Below are positions 15,287 through 23,125 of a DNA stretch of 33,334 nt, in pieces. Origin of the DNA: Bacteroidota bacterium (GTDB lineage: Bacteria > Bacteroidota > Bacteroidia > Sphingobacteriales > Sphingobacteriaceae); the NCBI GenBank assembly GCA_026224775.1, contig JAMFRP010000055.1, forward strand, positions 1 to 33,334, in the 5' to 3' direction. The first letter of the stretch is position 1, and each line of letters opens with the position of its first letter. The position numbers and the translations under genes are program-made. Below the pieces are notes generated by a model, which saw only the letters and a program-made list of their open reading frames with translations, was not told the origin of the DNA and did not search any database.

Positions 15287-16345
15287 GTGTCAAAACCATC
15301 CATACTGCTCACCTTCGATTCCATGAAATATCCAAACTCTGGTTTTTTCTCCTTCGGGAAAAGCCTGGGCGATGCGATATTGACTCAAAATAAAGCACGT
15401 TACAAGCTGTATTACTATGTACATAAAAGGTCGACGTACTTATTTAACCGAAAAGTAAGTCTGGTATACCTGTCAAAGCTTCATAAATTATTTTTTCCTG
15501 AGCCAAAACGGTTTGAGCTGATACATTTTACCGACCAGTATTGCAGGCTAAAGCCGCAAAAGGTAAAAGGTAAAAAAATATTAACCATACATGATATTAA
15601 CCCGGTACACGAGCAAAGCAAATCGCCCCGGAAAATAGAAAAACATCTTAATAAATTAAGAGGCTATATAAATGCTTGTGATAAGGTGGTAACCATATCG
15701 AATTTTGTAGCTAAGGATATTTTGAAATATTTCCCGGAAGCCGAAGGTAAGGTGAGCGTGATATATAATGGTGCGGATCAATTACAGGTTACTGAAGGCC
15801 ATACACCAAAATATCAGCCTAAAAAAGCATTTTTATATACTATAGGCTTTATAGCCCCAAAAAAGAATTTCCATGTATTGCCGCCTTTATTGGTAGGTAA
15901 TGATTACGAATTGATTATAGCAGGTGTAGAAACACCGTATAAAAGTGTGATAATGGAAGAAGCGCAAAAGTTTGGCGTTGCTGACAGAGTTAAAATCACC
16001 GGCCCGATAACTGAGGATGATAAAGCCTGGTATTATAAAAACTGCGAAGCTTTTGTTTTCCCATCCATAGCCGAGGGCTTTGGCTTACCGGTTATTGAGG
16101 CCATGCATTTTGGCAAGCCGGTTTTCCTGTCAACCCATACCTCACTTCCCGAAATTGGTGGCGATGCCGCTTTTTACTTTGGCAGCTTTGAACCAGAAGC
16201 CATGCAAAGCGCTTTCGCGAAAGGCATGGAAACGTTTAAAACTAATGATATGCAGCAAAAAGTTATAGCCCATGCCATGCAATTTGATTGGGAAGAGACC
16301 GCTCGCCAGTATCTGAAATTATACGACGAATGCCTCGGTTTATAA
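15287..16345 (+). CDS. GT4-family glycosyltransferase
   Basis: A 352-residue retaining glycosyltransferase with GT-B fold, probably acting on a lipid-linked saccharide at the inner face of the cytoplasmic membrane. The N-terminal domain holds ILTIHDINPVHEQSK and CDKVVTISNFVAKDIL; the C-terminal nucleotide-sugar domain holds YTIGFIAPKKN and the EX7E motif from E263 to E271 (EGFGLPVIE). The start is GTG at 15287, which keeps the first beta strand SKPSILLTFDS; the next in-frame ATG (residue 12) would cut into it. Sugar specificity cannot be told. It heads a polysaccharide neighbourhood and precedes the MsbA-like transporter by 67 bases. Confidence 0.88.
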   Translation: MSKPSILLTFDSMKYPNSGFFSFGKSLGDAILTQNKARYKLYYYVHKRSTYLFNRKVSLVYLSKLHKLFFPEPKRFELIHFTDQYCRLKPQKVKGKKILTIHDINPVHEQSKSPRKIEKHLNKLRGYINACDKVVTISNFVAKDILKYFPEAEGKVSVIYNGADQLQVTEGHTPKYQPKKAFLYTIGFIAPKKNFHVLPPLLVGNDYELIIAGVETPYKSVIMEEAQKFGVADRVKITGPITEDDKAWYYKNCEAFVFPSIAEGFGLPVIEAMHFGKPVFLSTHTSLPEIGGDAAFYFGSFEPEAMQSAFAKGMETFKTNDMQQKVIAHAMQFDWEETARQYLKLYDECLGL

Positions 16346-16382
16346 TGACAATTTAATTATAGCGTTAATTAGCTAATTACTT

Positions 16383-16390
16383 TAGATTTG
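16383..16390 (+). promoter_or_regulatory. Putative -7 element (TAGATTTG) for the MsbA-like gene
   Basis: TAGATTTG matches TAnnTTTG and ends 22 bases before the ATG at 16413. No -33 TTG is seen at usual spacing, so it may only add to read-through from the upstream glycosyltransferase gene. Confidence 0.4.
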
Positions 16391-16412
16391 CATTCTTTTA
16401 TTTAATTATTTG

Positions 16413-18242
16413 ATGAAGACATATTTCAGGCTGCTCTCTTTTGCAAAACCCATCGAGAAGTACGCCATACCATACATTATATTTACCCTGCTTTATGTAG
16501 TTTTTAGCACAACGGTGTTTACCTTGTTAACACCGCTTATGAATACGCTTTTTTCTGCAGACAGTAGTGCAAAACATGTTGTACACGCTATACCAAAAAG
16601 CACTTTAGATGTTACCGGCTGGTTTAATTATTATATGGACTACTTTGTACGTACGCATGGTGCCTGGGGCGCATTGCAGTTTGTATGTATAACGCTGATA
16701 GTAACCATATTTTTAGGTAATTTTTTTAGATACCTATCTGCTCGCACCATGGAAAATCTACGAGTGCACACCCTGTTAAATTTGCGTCGCAGCGTTTTTA
16801 ATAATGTGATGGATATGCACCTGGGCTTTTTTAATAACGAGCGTAAGGGCGATATTATATCAAAAATCGCATCAGATGTACAGGTGGTGCAATACTCAGT
16901 TACCGGTACATTGCAGGTAATATTTAAGGAGCCAATAACCCTGATTGCATTTATGGTAATGCTATTCATTTATTCGACCAAGCTTACCCTTTATTCATTA
17001 ATGATAGTGCCTATTTCAGCTTTCATTATTTCTAAAATAGTTAAAAAGCTTAAATCACAAGCCATAGCAGCGCAGCAAACTTATGGTAACATGATCAGCT
17101 ATCTTGATGAGGCGCTATCGGGTGTAAGGATTATAAAAGCATTTAATGCCACTAATTTTATCAAAAATCGTTTTGATAATGAGAATGTTAAATATTCAAA
17201 AATAATGCGTTCAATGGCCAGGCGGCAGCAGTCTGCTTCTCCGGTTTCCGAAGCGCTATCAGTAACCATGATTTCCTGTATAGTGCTATATGGTGGCTAT
17301 CTTATCCTTAACCATAAATCAGACCTTAACGCAGGACAGTTTATTGCCTATATAGCTATATTTTCACAAGTAATGCGCCCGGCTAAAGCCATTTCCGATT
17401 CATTTAGCGGTATACACTCCGGTATCGCAGCAGGTGAGCGGGTATTAGCACTTTTGGATGAAAAACCATCTATTGTAGATGTGCCTAATGCTAAACCCAT
17501 CGGCGAATTTAAACAAGCCGTTGAGTTTAAGAATGTATCATTTGCATATGGCGAAAAGAAGATCTTACAAAATATTAATATAACCGTTCCGAAAGGAAAA
17601 ACTATTGCGTTGGTTGGCCCATCGGGGGGCGGTAAATCCACTTTGATTGACCTGATACCGCGTTTCATTGTGCCACAATCTGGGCAGGTATTAATTGATG
17701 GAGTTGATATAGCCACCGTTACTGTTGATTCAGTAAGAGGTTTACTGGGTATAGTAAACCAGGAATCGATATTATTTAACGATTCTATTTTCGGTAATAT
17801 AGCCTTCGGTAAAAGCGATGCTACTATGGAACAGGTAATTGCAGCTGCCAAAATAGCCAATGCCCATAACTTTATCATCGAAACCGAAAAAGGCTACGAA
17901 ACCAATATCGGCGATCGTGGTACCAAACTATCAGGCGGACAAAAGCAGCGTATTTGTATAGCTCGGGCGGTGCTGGCTAATCCACCAATCATGTTGTTGG
18001 ATGAGGCAACCTCGGCACTGGATACCGAATCGGAAAAATTAGTACAGGATGCCTTAAACAACCTGATGAAAAACCGTACCTCGTTAATTATAGCGCACCG
18101 TTTAAGCACCATCCAAAACGCGGATTTGATCCTTGTGTTAGAAAGCGGTAAAGTTGTGCAGCAAGGTACTCACCAGGAATTGTTGGTTGTTGATGGCTTG
18201 TATAAAAAGCTTATCAATATGCAAACCTTTAACGGGGACTAA
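16413..18242 (+). CDS. MsbA-like ABC exporter
   Basis: A 609-residue half-size ABC exporter with six predicted membrane helices (about residues 15-330) followed by an ATPase domain: Walker A GPSGGGKST (402-410), signature LSGGQKQR (506-513), Walker B IMLLDE (526-531), and H-loop in IAHRLSTI. The intracellular loop with MENLRVHTLLNLRRSVFNNV and the overall layout resemble MsbA, which flips lipid A-core across the inner membrane. The glycosyltransferase neighbours support a lipid-linked saccharide substrate, but that is inference. The ATG at 16413 is preferred over a TTG one codon upstream. Its 3' end overlaps the converging GT4 gene by 14 bases. Confidence 0.9.
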   Translation: MKTYFRLLSFAKPIEKYAIPYIIFTLLYVVFSTTVFTLLTPLMNTLFSADSSAKHVVHAIPKSTLDVTGWFNYYMDYFVRTHGAWGALQFVCITLIVTIFLGNFFRYLSARTMENLRVHTLLNLRRSVFNNVMDMHLGFFNNERKGDIISKIASDVQVVQYSVTGTLQVIFKEPITLIAFMVMLFIYSTKLTLYSLMIVPISAFIISKIVKKLKSQAIAAQQTYGNMISYLDEALSGVRIIKAFNATNFIKNRFDNENVKYSKIMRSMARRQQSASPVSEALSVTMISCIVLYGGYLILNHKSDLNAGQFIAYIAIFSQVMRPAKAISDSFSGIHSGIAAGERVLALLDEKPSIVDVPNAKPIGEFKQAVEFKNVSFAYGEKKILQNINITVPKGKTIALVGPSGGGKSTLIDLIPRFIVPQSGQVLIDGVDIATVTVDSVRGLLGIVNQESILFNDSIFGNIAFGKSDATMEQVIAAAKIANAHNFIIETEKGYETNIGDRGTKLSGGQKQRICIARAVLANPPIMLLDEATSALDTESEKLVQDALNNLMKNRTSLIIAHRLSTIQNADLILVLESGKVVQQGTHQELLVVDGLYKKLINMQTFNGD

Positions 18243-19473
18243 CGTAATCTATAGCCTTACGATATTCTTTAATAGTAACATCCCAGGTATAATTTTCGGT
18301 TATATATGTTTTGGCATTTTTACTAAGTGTGCTACGATCAGTTTTAGGATTAAAAACGGTATCAAGGGCCACTTTAAAGCTTTCATAATCGCCAAATAAA
18401 AAACCTGCATGGCTGTTATCAATATGATCTTTTAATACCTCACATTTTTCATTAGCTATAACAGGTACGCCATAGGCCATGCTCTCTAAGGTAACTAATG
18501 ACAAGCTTTCGTAGAACGATGGTATCACCAAAGCCACAGCATTTTTTAATAAATTGATCTTAATATCTTCGCTTACAAAACCTAAAGAAATAACGCCCTG
18601 TTGCTCCGGGATTGGCATAAAAGGTTGTCCGATAAGAATCAGAGCTATATTTTTTGTCGATGTTTTTTTATATGCTGTGAAGTATTCGAACAGCATTTTA
18701 CACCCTTTTTCTATATCTATACGGCCAATATAAAGTAGGTACTCGCTGTCGGTTTTTAAAATTTCACTAGTGGCTATATTAACAGATGGTTGAGAGGCAT
18801 CAATCCCGATGCCGGCAATCGCTGAGTATACATCATAATTTCCTGCCAGCTTATTTACAAATCGTTTTTCGCTCAACGTATTATATAAAATGGCTTTTGG
18901 TGTATTGAATAGCTTTTTGAAGAAGGGGAAATAAATTGACAGTTCATCATGAGCGGTAGGTATTAAAATTGATTTTTCGGGCGCTATCTTAATCCCCTCA
19001 ATAGTTGGGTAATACAGGTAGGTGAAAAATATTAATACATCATACACCTTATGATTCTTTTTAAGATAGTTTACTAAGTCAGGGACGTATGGCCCCTGGT
19101 ACATTACCCAATCACTGTAATCTTTTTCATTTATATCTGAAGGAATTATCTTTTCATACAGATCTAAAAGCCCTAAAAGCCTAAGTAGTTTTTGATAGGG
19201 TTGTTGCTTCCTTAGCTTTTGTATTACCAACCGGAATTTTTTCCTGTCGCGCAATCGCGCCGATATAAACCGGTGTACCTTAATGCCATTTATTGAGGTT
19301 ATGCTAGCTTCGTATTCGTTAGCCCAGGTAGTGGGATCTTTTGCGCATGTGGTAAGTACTTCAACATCATATATGTCCTTTAGTCTCTCCGCCATCAGGC
19401 GACAATGGTATTCGGCACCGCCGTTCACTTCAAGGCCATAACGCTGTACAATAAATGCAATTTTCTTTTTCAA
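18229..19473 (-). CDS. GT4-family glycosyltransferase, TTG start
   Basis: A 414-residue GT-B glycosyltransferase. The N-terminus KKIAFIVQRYGLEVNGGAEY is the donor-site glycine loop seen in GT4 enzymes; the C-terminal domain has LLYIGRIDIEKGC and the EX7E motif E322 to E330 (ESLSLVTLE) with AYGVPVIA. The start must be TTG at 19473-19471: an in-frame TAG lies eight codons upstream, no ATG or GTG intervenes, and the next ATG (residue 27) would delete the conserved loop. It follows the GT2-like gene by 21 bases and is probably cotranscribed with it. The 3' end overlaps the MsbA-like gene on the other strand by 14 bases. Confidence 0.87.
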   Translation of the reverse strand: MKKKIAFIVQRYGLEVNGGAEYHCRLMAERLKDIYDVEVLTTCAKDPTTWANEYEASITSINGIKVHRFISARLRDRKKFRLVIQKLRKQQPYQKLLRLLGLLDLYEKIIPSDINEKDYSDWVMYQGPYVPDLVNYLKKNHKVYDVLIFFTYLYYPTIEGIKIAPEKSILIPTAHDELSIYFPFFKKLFNTPKAILYNTLSEKRFVNKLAGNYDVYSAIAGIGIDASQPSVNIATSEILKTDSEYLLYIGRIDIEKGCKMLFEYFTAYKKTSTKNIALILIGQPFMPIPEQQGVISLGFVSEDIKINLLKNAVALVIPSFYESLSLVTLESMAYGVPVIANEKCEVLKDHIDNSHAGFLFGDYESFKVALDTVFNPKTDRSTLSKNAKTYITENYTWDVTIKEYRKAIDYVSPR

Positions 19474-19494
19474 AATTCGGATATTAACAATTGA

Positions 19495-20379
19495 CTATTT
19501 TTTGAAACTTACACTTAATTTTAGCAGATGATAATTCAACTTCCAAAATAATGTAAAATATAATTTCCGGAATCGTTTATTTCCCCATAAAGTTTTAAAG
19601 GCGATATTAATGGGCATACCAAACCCAATTAGCGAATTTACAAATGCTTTAAAAGTTATTTTTTCAATTAATAGTTGTTGTTTTAAACTTAGGCCTTCAA
19701 TATTTACAGGTAATGTATCCTTCCATTTTTCGTGTAATTTTAAATTATCCAGTAGCCATGTTTTGTCATAATTACCTTCTGATAAATGATTAAGCAGAAT
19801 GTCATAGGTAACAGTTACCTTATATGTTTTGCCTACATTTAATGAGAAATCCACATCGTAGATGTGAAAACCTTTAAATGTACGCTCGTCGAATCTGCAG
19901 GTCGAAAAAACATCCTTTGTTGTACACATAAAAACACCATCTATGCAGGCTACATTGGCAAGTTTAACATTATAAGGATTTCTGTATAGATGCTGGGTAT
20001 CTGTTTTTTGATATTTATAGCTTTGTAACAAATTAATATATTTTGTATCAATTCCATGTCCGCTCCATGGTGATGGTGAAAGCGATTTATAAGATGATCC
20101 AGCAACTCCAATTAAGCCTATCTTATTATCATTTTGGAAAATGGTTTTTACAATTGAACCCCAATTTTGGGTTTTAATTATAACGTCCTCATGTATAAAA
20201 CATAATATATCAAACTTGGCGTTGCTTGCAGCCTTGTTATACACTTCGCAAATCCCTTGTTTGCCATCGCCATTGTTAATTGCGATAATTTCAAATTCTA
20301 TACCTATTGTTTGTATGATGTTATCAGAAATTTGTTTTAGCTGCGCAGGATTGGCTGATGATATTATTACTGAAATCAT
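19495..20379 (-). CDS. GT2-like glycosyltransferase (Glyco_tranf_2_5 type)
   Basis: A 294-residue protein with a GT-A start MISVIISSANPAQLKQISDNI, the strand FEIIAINNGDG, and FDILCFIHEDVII (about residues 56-68), where HED takes the place of the usual metal-binding DXD. FMCTTKDVF and FDERTFKGFHIYDVDFSLN continue the pattern of the family described as Pfam Glyco_tranf_2_5, in which D of YDVD lies in the acceptor site. It probably adds a sugar to a cell-surface glycan. The ATG is at 20379. The gene is divergent from the DUF5672 gene and followed 21 bases later by the GT4 gene. Confidence 0.8.
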   Translation of the reverse strand: MISVIISSANPAQLKQISDNIIQTIGIEFEIIAINNGDGKQGICEVYNKAASNAKFDILCFIHEDVIIKTQNWGSIVKTIFQNDNKIGLIGVAGSSYKSLSPSPWSGHGIDTKYINLLQSYKYQKTDTQHLYRNPYNVKLANVACIDGVFMCTTKDVFSTCRFDERTFKGFHIYDVDFSLNVGKTYKVTVTYDILLNHLSEGNYDKTWLLDNLKLHEKWKDTLPVNIEGLSLKQQLLIEKITFKAFVNSLIGFGMPINIAFKTLWGNKRFRKLYFTLFWKLNYHLLKLSVSFKK

Positions 20380-20435
20380 TGAAAATATTTATAACATTGT
20401 TGTAGTTTGCTAAATTAAAGTATCAGCGTTAAATA

Positions 20436-20455
20436 ACCTAAACCCAATATTAGGT
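20436..20455. promoter_or_regulatory. Inverted repeat in the divergent glycosyltransferase spacer
   Basis: ACCTAA (20436-20441) and TTAGGT (20450-20455) form a six-base inverted repeat with an eight-base spacer, inside the 111-base gap between two divergent surface-glycan genes. It could be an operator shared by both directions; six-base arms are also possible by chance in such AT-rich sequence. Confidence 0.3.
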
Positions 20456-20490
20456 ATAGCCCGATACATAAATTGTAATCATTTATTTGC

Positions 20491-21297
20491 ATGAGATATC
20501 CTAATGAAGCGGTAATTATTATTCCTTTTTATAAAGAAAATTTAACAGCGTATGAGCGTATAGCTTTAAACCAATGCTTCAAGATATTGAAAGGGTATAA
20601 TATTATAGCAATTAAGCCTCGCGGATTAACTATGCCTGAAGAAGTAAAAAATTATGCTTTTTCAAAATACCATAATTTTGATGATGAGTATTTTAAAGAT
20701 GTACAAGGCTATAACCGCTTAATGCTCAATGCGGAATTTTATCGCGAATTTTTGGATTATGAATTTATCCTGATTTATCAGTTAGATGCATTTGTATTTA
20801 AAGACGACTTAAATTATTGGTGTAGCCAAAGCTTTGATTATATAGGAGCCCCCTGGATAAGAGCTGCCGATCATGGTCTTTTAAATAAGATCAAACGAAA
20901 AATACAACGTTATATACATACCCGCTATAATATTCAAAAAAATGGCTTGCCTAGCAGCAGACAGCTTGAATATAAAGTAGGTAATGGAGGGTTCTCTTTA
21001 AGAAGGACACAGATTTTTCATGACCTCTGTATGAAAAATCAAGAAAAAATAGCGAAATACAACAAAAATAAAAACCATCTGTACAATGAAGATGTTTTTT
21101 GGAGTGTGGAAGTAAACAGAAAACAGAAAAACTTAAAAATTCCTAATTATAAAAAAGCCCTGAAGTTTTCAATTGAGTTTCATCCACAGCAGGCACTGAA
21201 AAAGAATCAGGGGCAATTACCTTTTGGGTGCCATGCCTGGGATTTGTACGCTGATTTTTGGAGGCCGATATTTCAACAGCACGGTTATACTATTTAA
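20491..21297 (+). CDS. DUF5672 family protein, putative glycosyltransferase
   Basis: A 268-residue protein matching the pattern of DUF5672: N-terminal EAVIIIPFYKENLTAYERIA, a block with YEFILIYQLDAFVFKD (about residues 90-105) whose QLDAFVF resembles a DXD-type donor site, then DYIGAPWI and VGNGGFSLRR (about residues 163-172), and a late CHAWDLY. The GNGGFSLR segment is also found in GT-A type glycosyltransferases. No membrane helix or signal peptide is seen, so it should work in the cytoplasm. It lies 18 bases before a GT2 gene and is probably cotranscribed. Sugar and acceptor are unknown. Confidence 0.83.
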   Translation: MRYPNEAVIIIPFYKENLTAYERIALNQCFKILKGYNIIAIKPRGLTMPEEVKNYAFSKYHNFDDEYFKDVQGYNRLMLNAEFYREFLDYEFILIYQLDAFVFKDDLNYWCSQSFDYIGAPWIRAADHGLLNKIKRKIQRYIHTRYNIQKNGLPSSRQLEYKVGNGGFSLRRTQIFHDLCMKNQEKIAKYNKNKNHLYNEDVFWSVEVNRKQKNLKIPNYKKALKFSIEFHPQQALKKNQGQLPFGCHAWDLYADFWRPIFQQHGYTI

Positions 21298-21315
21298 TTA
21301 AGTAAAGTTTGTATA

Positions 21316-22278
21316 ATGATAAATTTACCAATTGTATCTATTGCTTTGTGTACTTATAATGGAGCGAAATTTCTGGAAGAACAGCTGGATTCTTTAGTTG
21401 TTCAAACATATAAAAATATCGAAGTTATAGTTGTTGATGATTGTTCGACAGATAATACATACAACATCTTGATGGAGTACGCAGCCAGATATCCAAACTT
21501 CTCGGTATACAGAAATGAGCAAAATGTAGGTTTTCTTAGAAATTTTGAAAAAGCATTAACTTATTGTAATGGAGAATTTATAGCCCTTTGCGATCAGGAT
21601 GATATATGGTACCCTGAAAAAATTGAGTTGCAGATGGCCGCAATCGGCAACAATATGATCTTGTACCATGATTCTGAATTTATTGATGATGAAGGCAGCC
21701 TGTTGGGCGAAAAAATATCAGATGATCATAATTTCTATAGCGGAAATGATCCTAAAGTTTTCTTGTTTCGTAACTGTGTTTCCGGCCATGCTATGCTTAT
21801 CAGGAAAGAACTTTTGCAATATGCTTTGCCTTTTAAAGATAATTTTTACCACGATTGGTGGTTAACTTATGTGGCTGTTAATGTAGGCTCTATACATTTT
21901 ATTCCACAGTGTTTGGTAAAATACAGGCGACATACAGAAAGCAACACTGTAAAAGATGTGCTGACAAAATCTCAACGAATTTTGCAGAACATCAAATGGC
22001 TTGGACTTTGTTCGTCCTACACACGAAATAGGGATCCCGAATTTGTAAAGACGCTTTTTGAGCTTTATAAAAAGCGTACACATTCATTTACAGCAAAACA
22101 TTTAAGGGATATTTTAATAAAAAATAGGAAATCTCTTTTCTTTATCGATATAAGAAGCGATAAGTTAATATTAGCTGAATTGAAAAGATATTTTTGGGGA
22201 CTTAAAGCGAAAAATATTTGGTATACGTACGTTAGTCCTAAGCCAGGAAAAGTTTTTTCACTAAAAGAAAAGGCATGA
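21316..22278 (+). CDS. GT2-family glycosyltransferase (rhamnosyltransferase-like)
   Basis: A 320-residue inverting glycosyltransferase with GT-A fold. The N-terminus PIVSIALCTYNGAKFLEEQL opens the nucleotide-binding domain; VVDDCSTDNT (40-48) holds the conserved Asp pair; CDQDDIWYPEKIE (92-104) is the metal-binding site with the DXDD pattern typical of enzymes labelled rhamnosyltransferase-like; HDWWLTYVA follows in the acceptor half. The ATG at 21316 lies 18 bases after the DUF5672 stop. Its TGA stop falls inside the left arm of a 19-bp terminator hairpin. The likely role is assembly of O-antigen or exopolysaccharide; the exact linkage is not predictable. Confidence 0.88.
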   Translation: MINLPIVSIALCTYNGAKFLEEQLDSLVVQTYKNIEVIVVDDCSTDNTYNILMEYAARYPNFSVYRNEQNVGFLRNFEKALTYCNGEFIALCDQDDIWYPEKIELQMAAIGNNMILYHDSEFIDDEGSLLGEKISDDHNFYSGNDPKVFLFRNCVSGHAMLIRKELLQYALPFKDNFYHDWWLTYVAVNVGSIHFIPQCLVKYRRHTESNTVKDVLTKSQRILQNIKWLGLCSSYTRNRDPEFVKTLFELYKKRTHSFTAKHLRDILIKNRKSLFFIDIRSDKLILAELKRYFWGLKAKNIWYTYVSPKPGKVFSLKEKA

Positions 22279-22304
22279 CGTTTTTGTCATGCCTTTTCTT
22301 TTAG
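22261..22304. terminator. Bidirectional terminator between converging genes
   Basis: Arms 22261-22279 and 22286-22304 are a perfect 19-bp inverted repeat around GTTTTT, with A-rich and T-rich flanks inside the arms (CTAAAAGAAAAGG and its complement). The GT2 stop codon lies in the left arm and the barrel gene ends 12 bases to the right. It can end transcription from both sides. Confidence 0.88.
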
Positions 22305-22315
22305 GATAAGCAGTA

Positions 22316-22996
22316 TTAGTCAAACTTAATACCTAAGCCAATTTGAAATACCTGGTTGCGATAATCAGGCACATACGAATCGCCGTAACCGTCACCCTGA
22401 TTAAAGTCTATAGTATAACGTGCACGTAACTCAACATTTTGGTTAAGGTCAAAACTAACGCCAATTACACCATCAAGAAAAGTGTTATTGCCATTATTAT
22501 TGTTTTGATGATCCTGTTCTGTAATGGTGAAGCCGCTGCTATAGGTGTTAGTAGTATTGGTTAAGAACGATAATTGTGGGCCAATAAGGAAATTAAATCC
22601 TGGCGCTAAATGAAACTTAGCTAACAATGGCACGTCAATAAAATCCTCACGTGAAGTAAAATGTCCATCAGGGGTGTTTGCACTGTATCCCTTTTGTGAG
22701 TATAAAACTTCCGGCTCGAATGATAGCGGATAGATCAATGGTACATCAAGAAATAAACCTGCGTTAAAACCCGCAATTGTACCAGTGCTAACTTGATTAT
22801 CATAACCAGCTACAGTATTGGCAAGGTTAAGACCTCCTGTAATACCAACTCTTACCCGGTTAAAGTCGTCGTGATTGTCTTCTTCTCTTTGTCTGTGATG
22901 TCTAACTACACGTCGTGGGCCATAATAATATTCCTGCGCGCTAACCGAACCTGCAAACATGAGGCCCATTGCTAATAGTAAAAGAACTTTTTTCAT
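22316..22996 (-). CDS. Small outer-membrane beta-barrel protein
   Basis: A 226-residue protein with a Sec signal peptide (MKKVLLLLAMGLMFAGSVSA, then QEYYYG), a short basic stretch RRVVRHHRQREED, then a PorT-like outer-membrane barrel (PF13568 type): VRVGITGGLNLANTV, PLSFEPEVLYSQKG, DFIDVPLLAKFHL, and a C-terminal strand ending in F-Q-I-G-L-G-I-K-F-D. The alternation of hydrophobic residues and the terminal aromatic pattern fit insertion by the BAM machinery. The His/Arg-rich segment after the signal peptide and an Asn-rich loop (NNNNGNN) are unusual. Function unknown. It converges on the GT2 gene and diverges from the GH3 gene. Confidence 0.87.
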   Translation of the reverse strand: MKKVLLLLAMGLMFAGSVSAQEYYYGPRRVVRHHRQREEDNHDDFNRVRVGITGGLNLANTVAGYDNQVSTGTIAGFNAGLFLDVPLIYPLSFEPEVLYSQKGYSANTPDGHFTSREDFIDVPLLAKFHLAPGFNFLIGPQLSFLTNTTNTYSSGFTITEQDHQNNNNGNNTFLDGVIGVSFDLNQNVELRARYTIDFNQGDGYGDSYVPDYRNQVFQIGLGIKFD

Positions 22997-23113
22997 TTTC
23001 GTAAATGGTTTTAATATAATACATAGAGTAATAATTTACCCAAAGGTTTATTTTAAGGTTAATTTTTTTTACAAGGTTGACCTAAAACCGTGCCATACAA
23101 TTTAAGTTTTACC

Positions 23114-23121
23114 TACATTTG
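23114..23121 (+). promoter_or_regulatory. Putative -7 element (TACATTTG) for the GH3 gene
   Basis: TACATTTG matches TAnnTTTG and ends four bases before the ATG at 23126, so transcription should start at or next to the start codon. A -33 TTG at normal spacing is not evident. Confidence 0.45.
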
Positions 23122-23125
23122 AACC

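Noticed and set aside
17348..17878. 176-codon minus-strand open frame inside the MsbA-like gene
   Set aside because: It runs antisense to a fully conserved ATPase domain, has no recognisable domain or promoter, and is explained by the coding strand's codon bias.
15287..22278. Surface-glycan region as a single horizontally acquired O-antigen island
   Set aside because: Genes lie on both strands in small units, with no polymerase, flippase of the Wzx type or nucleotide-sugar genes and no mobile element at the edges. The more AT-rich stretch at about 19500-22280 is suggestive but not enough.
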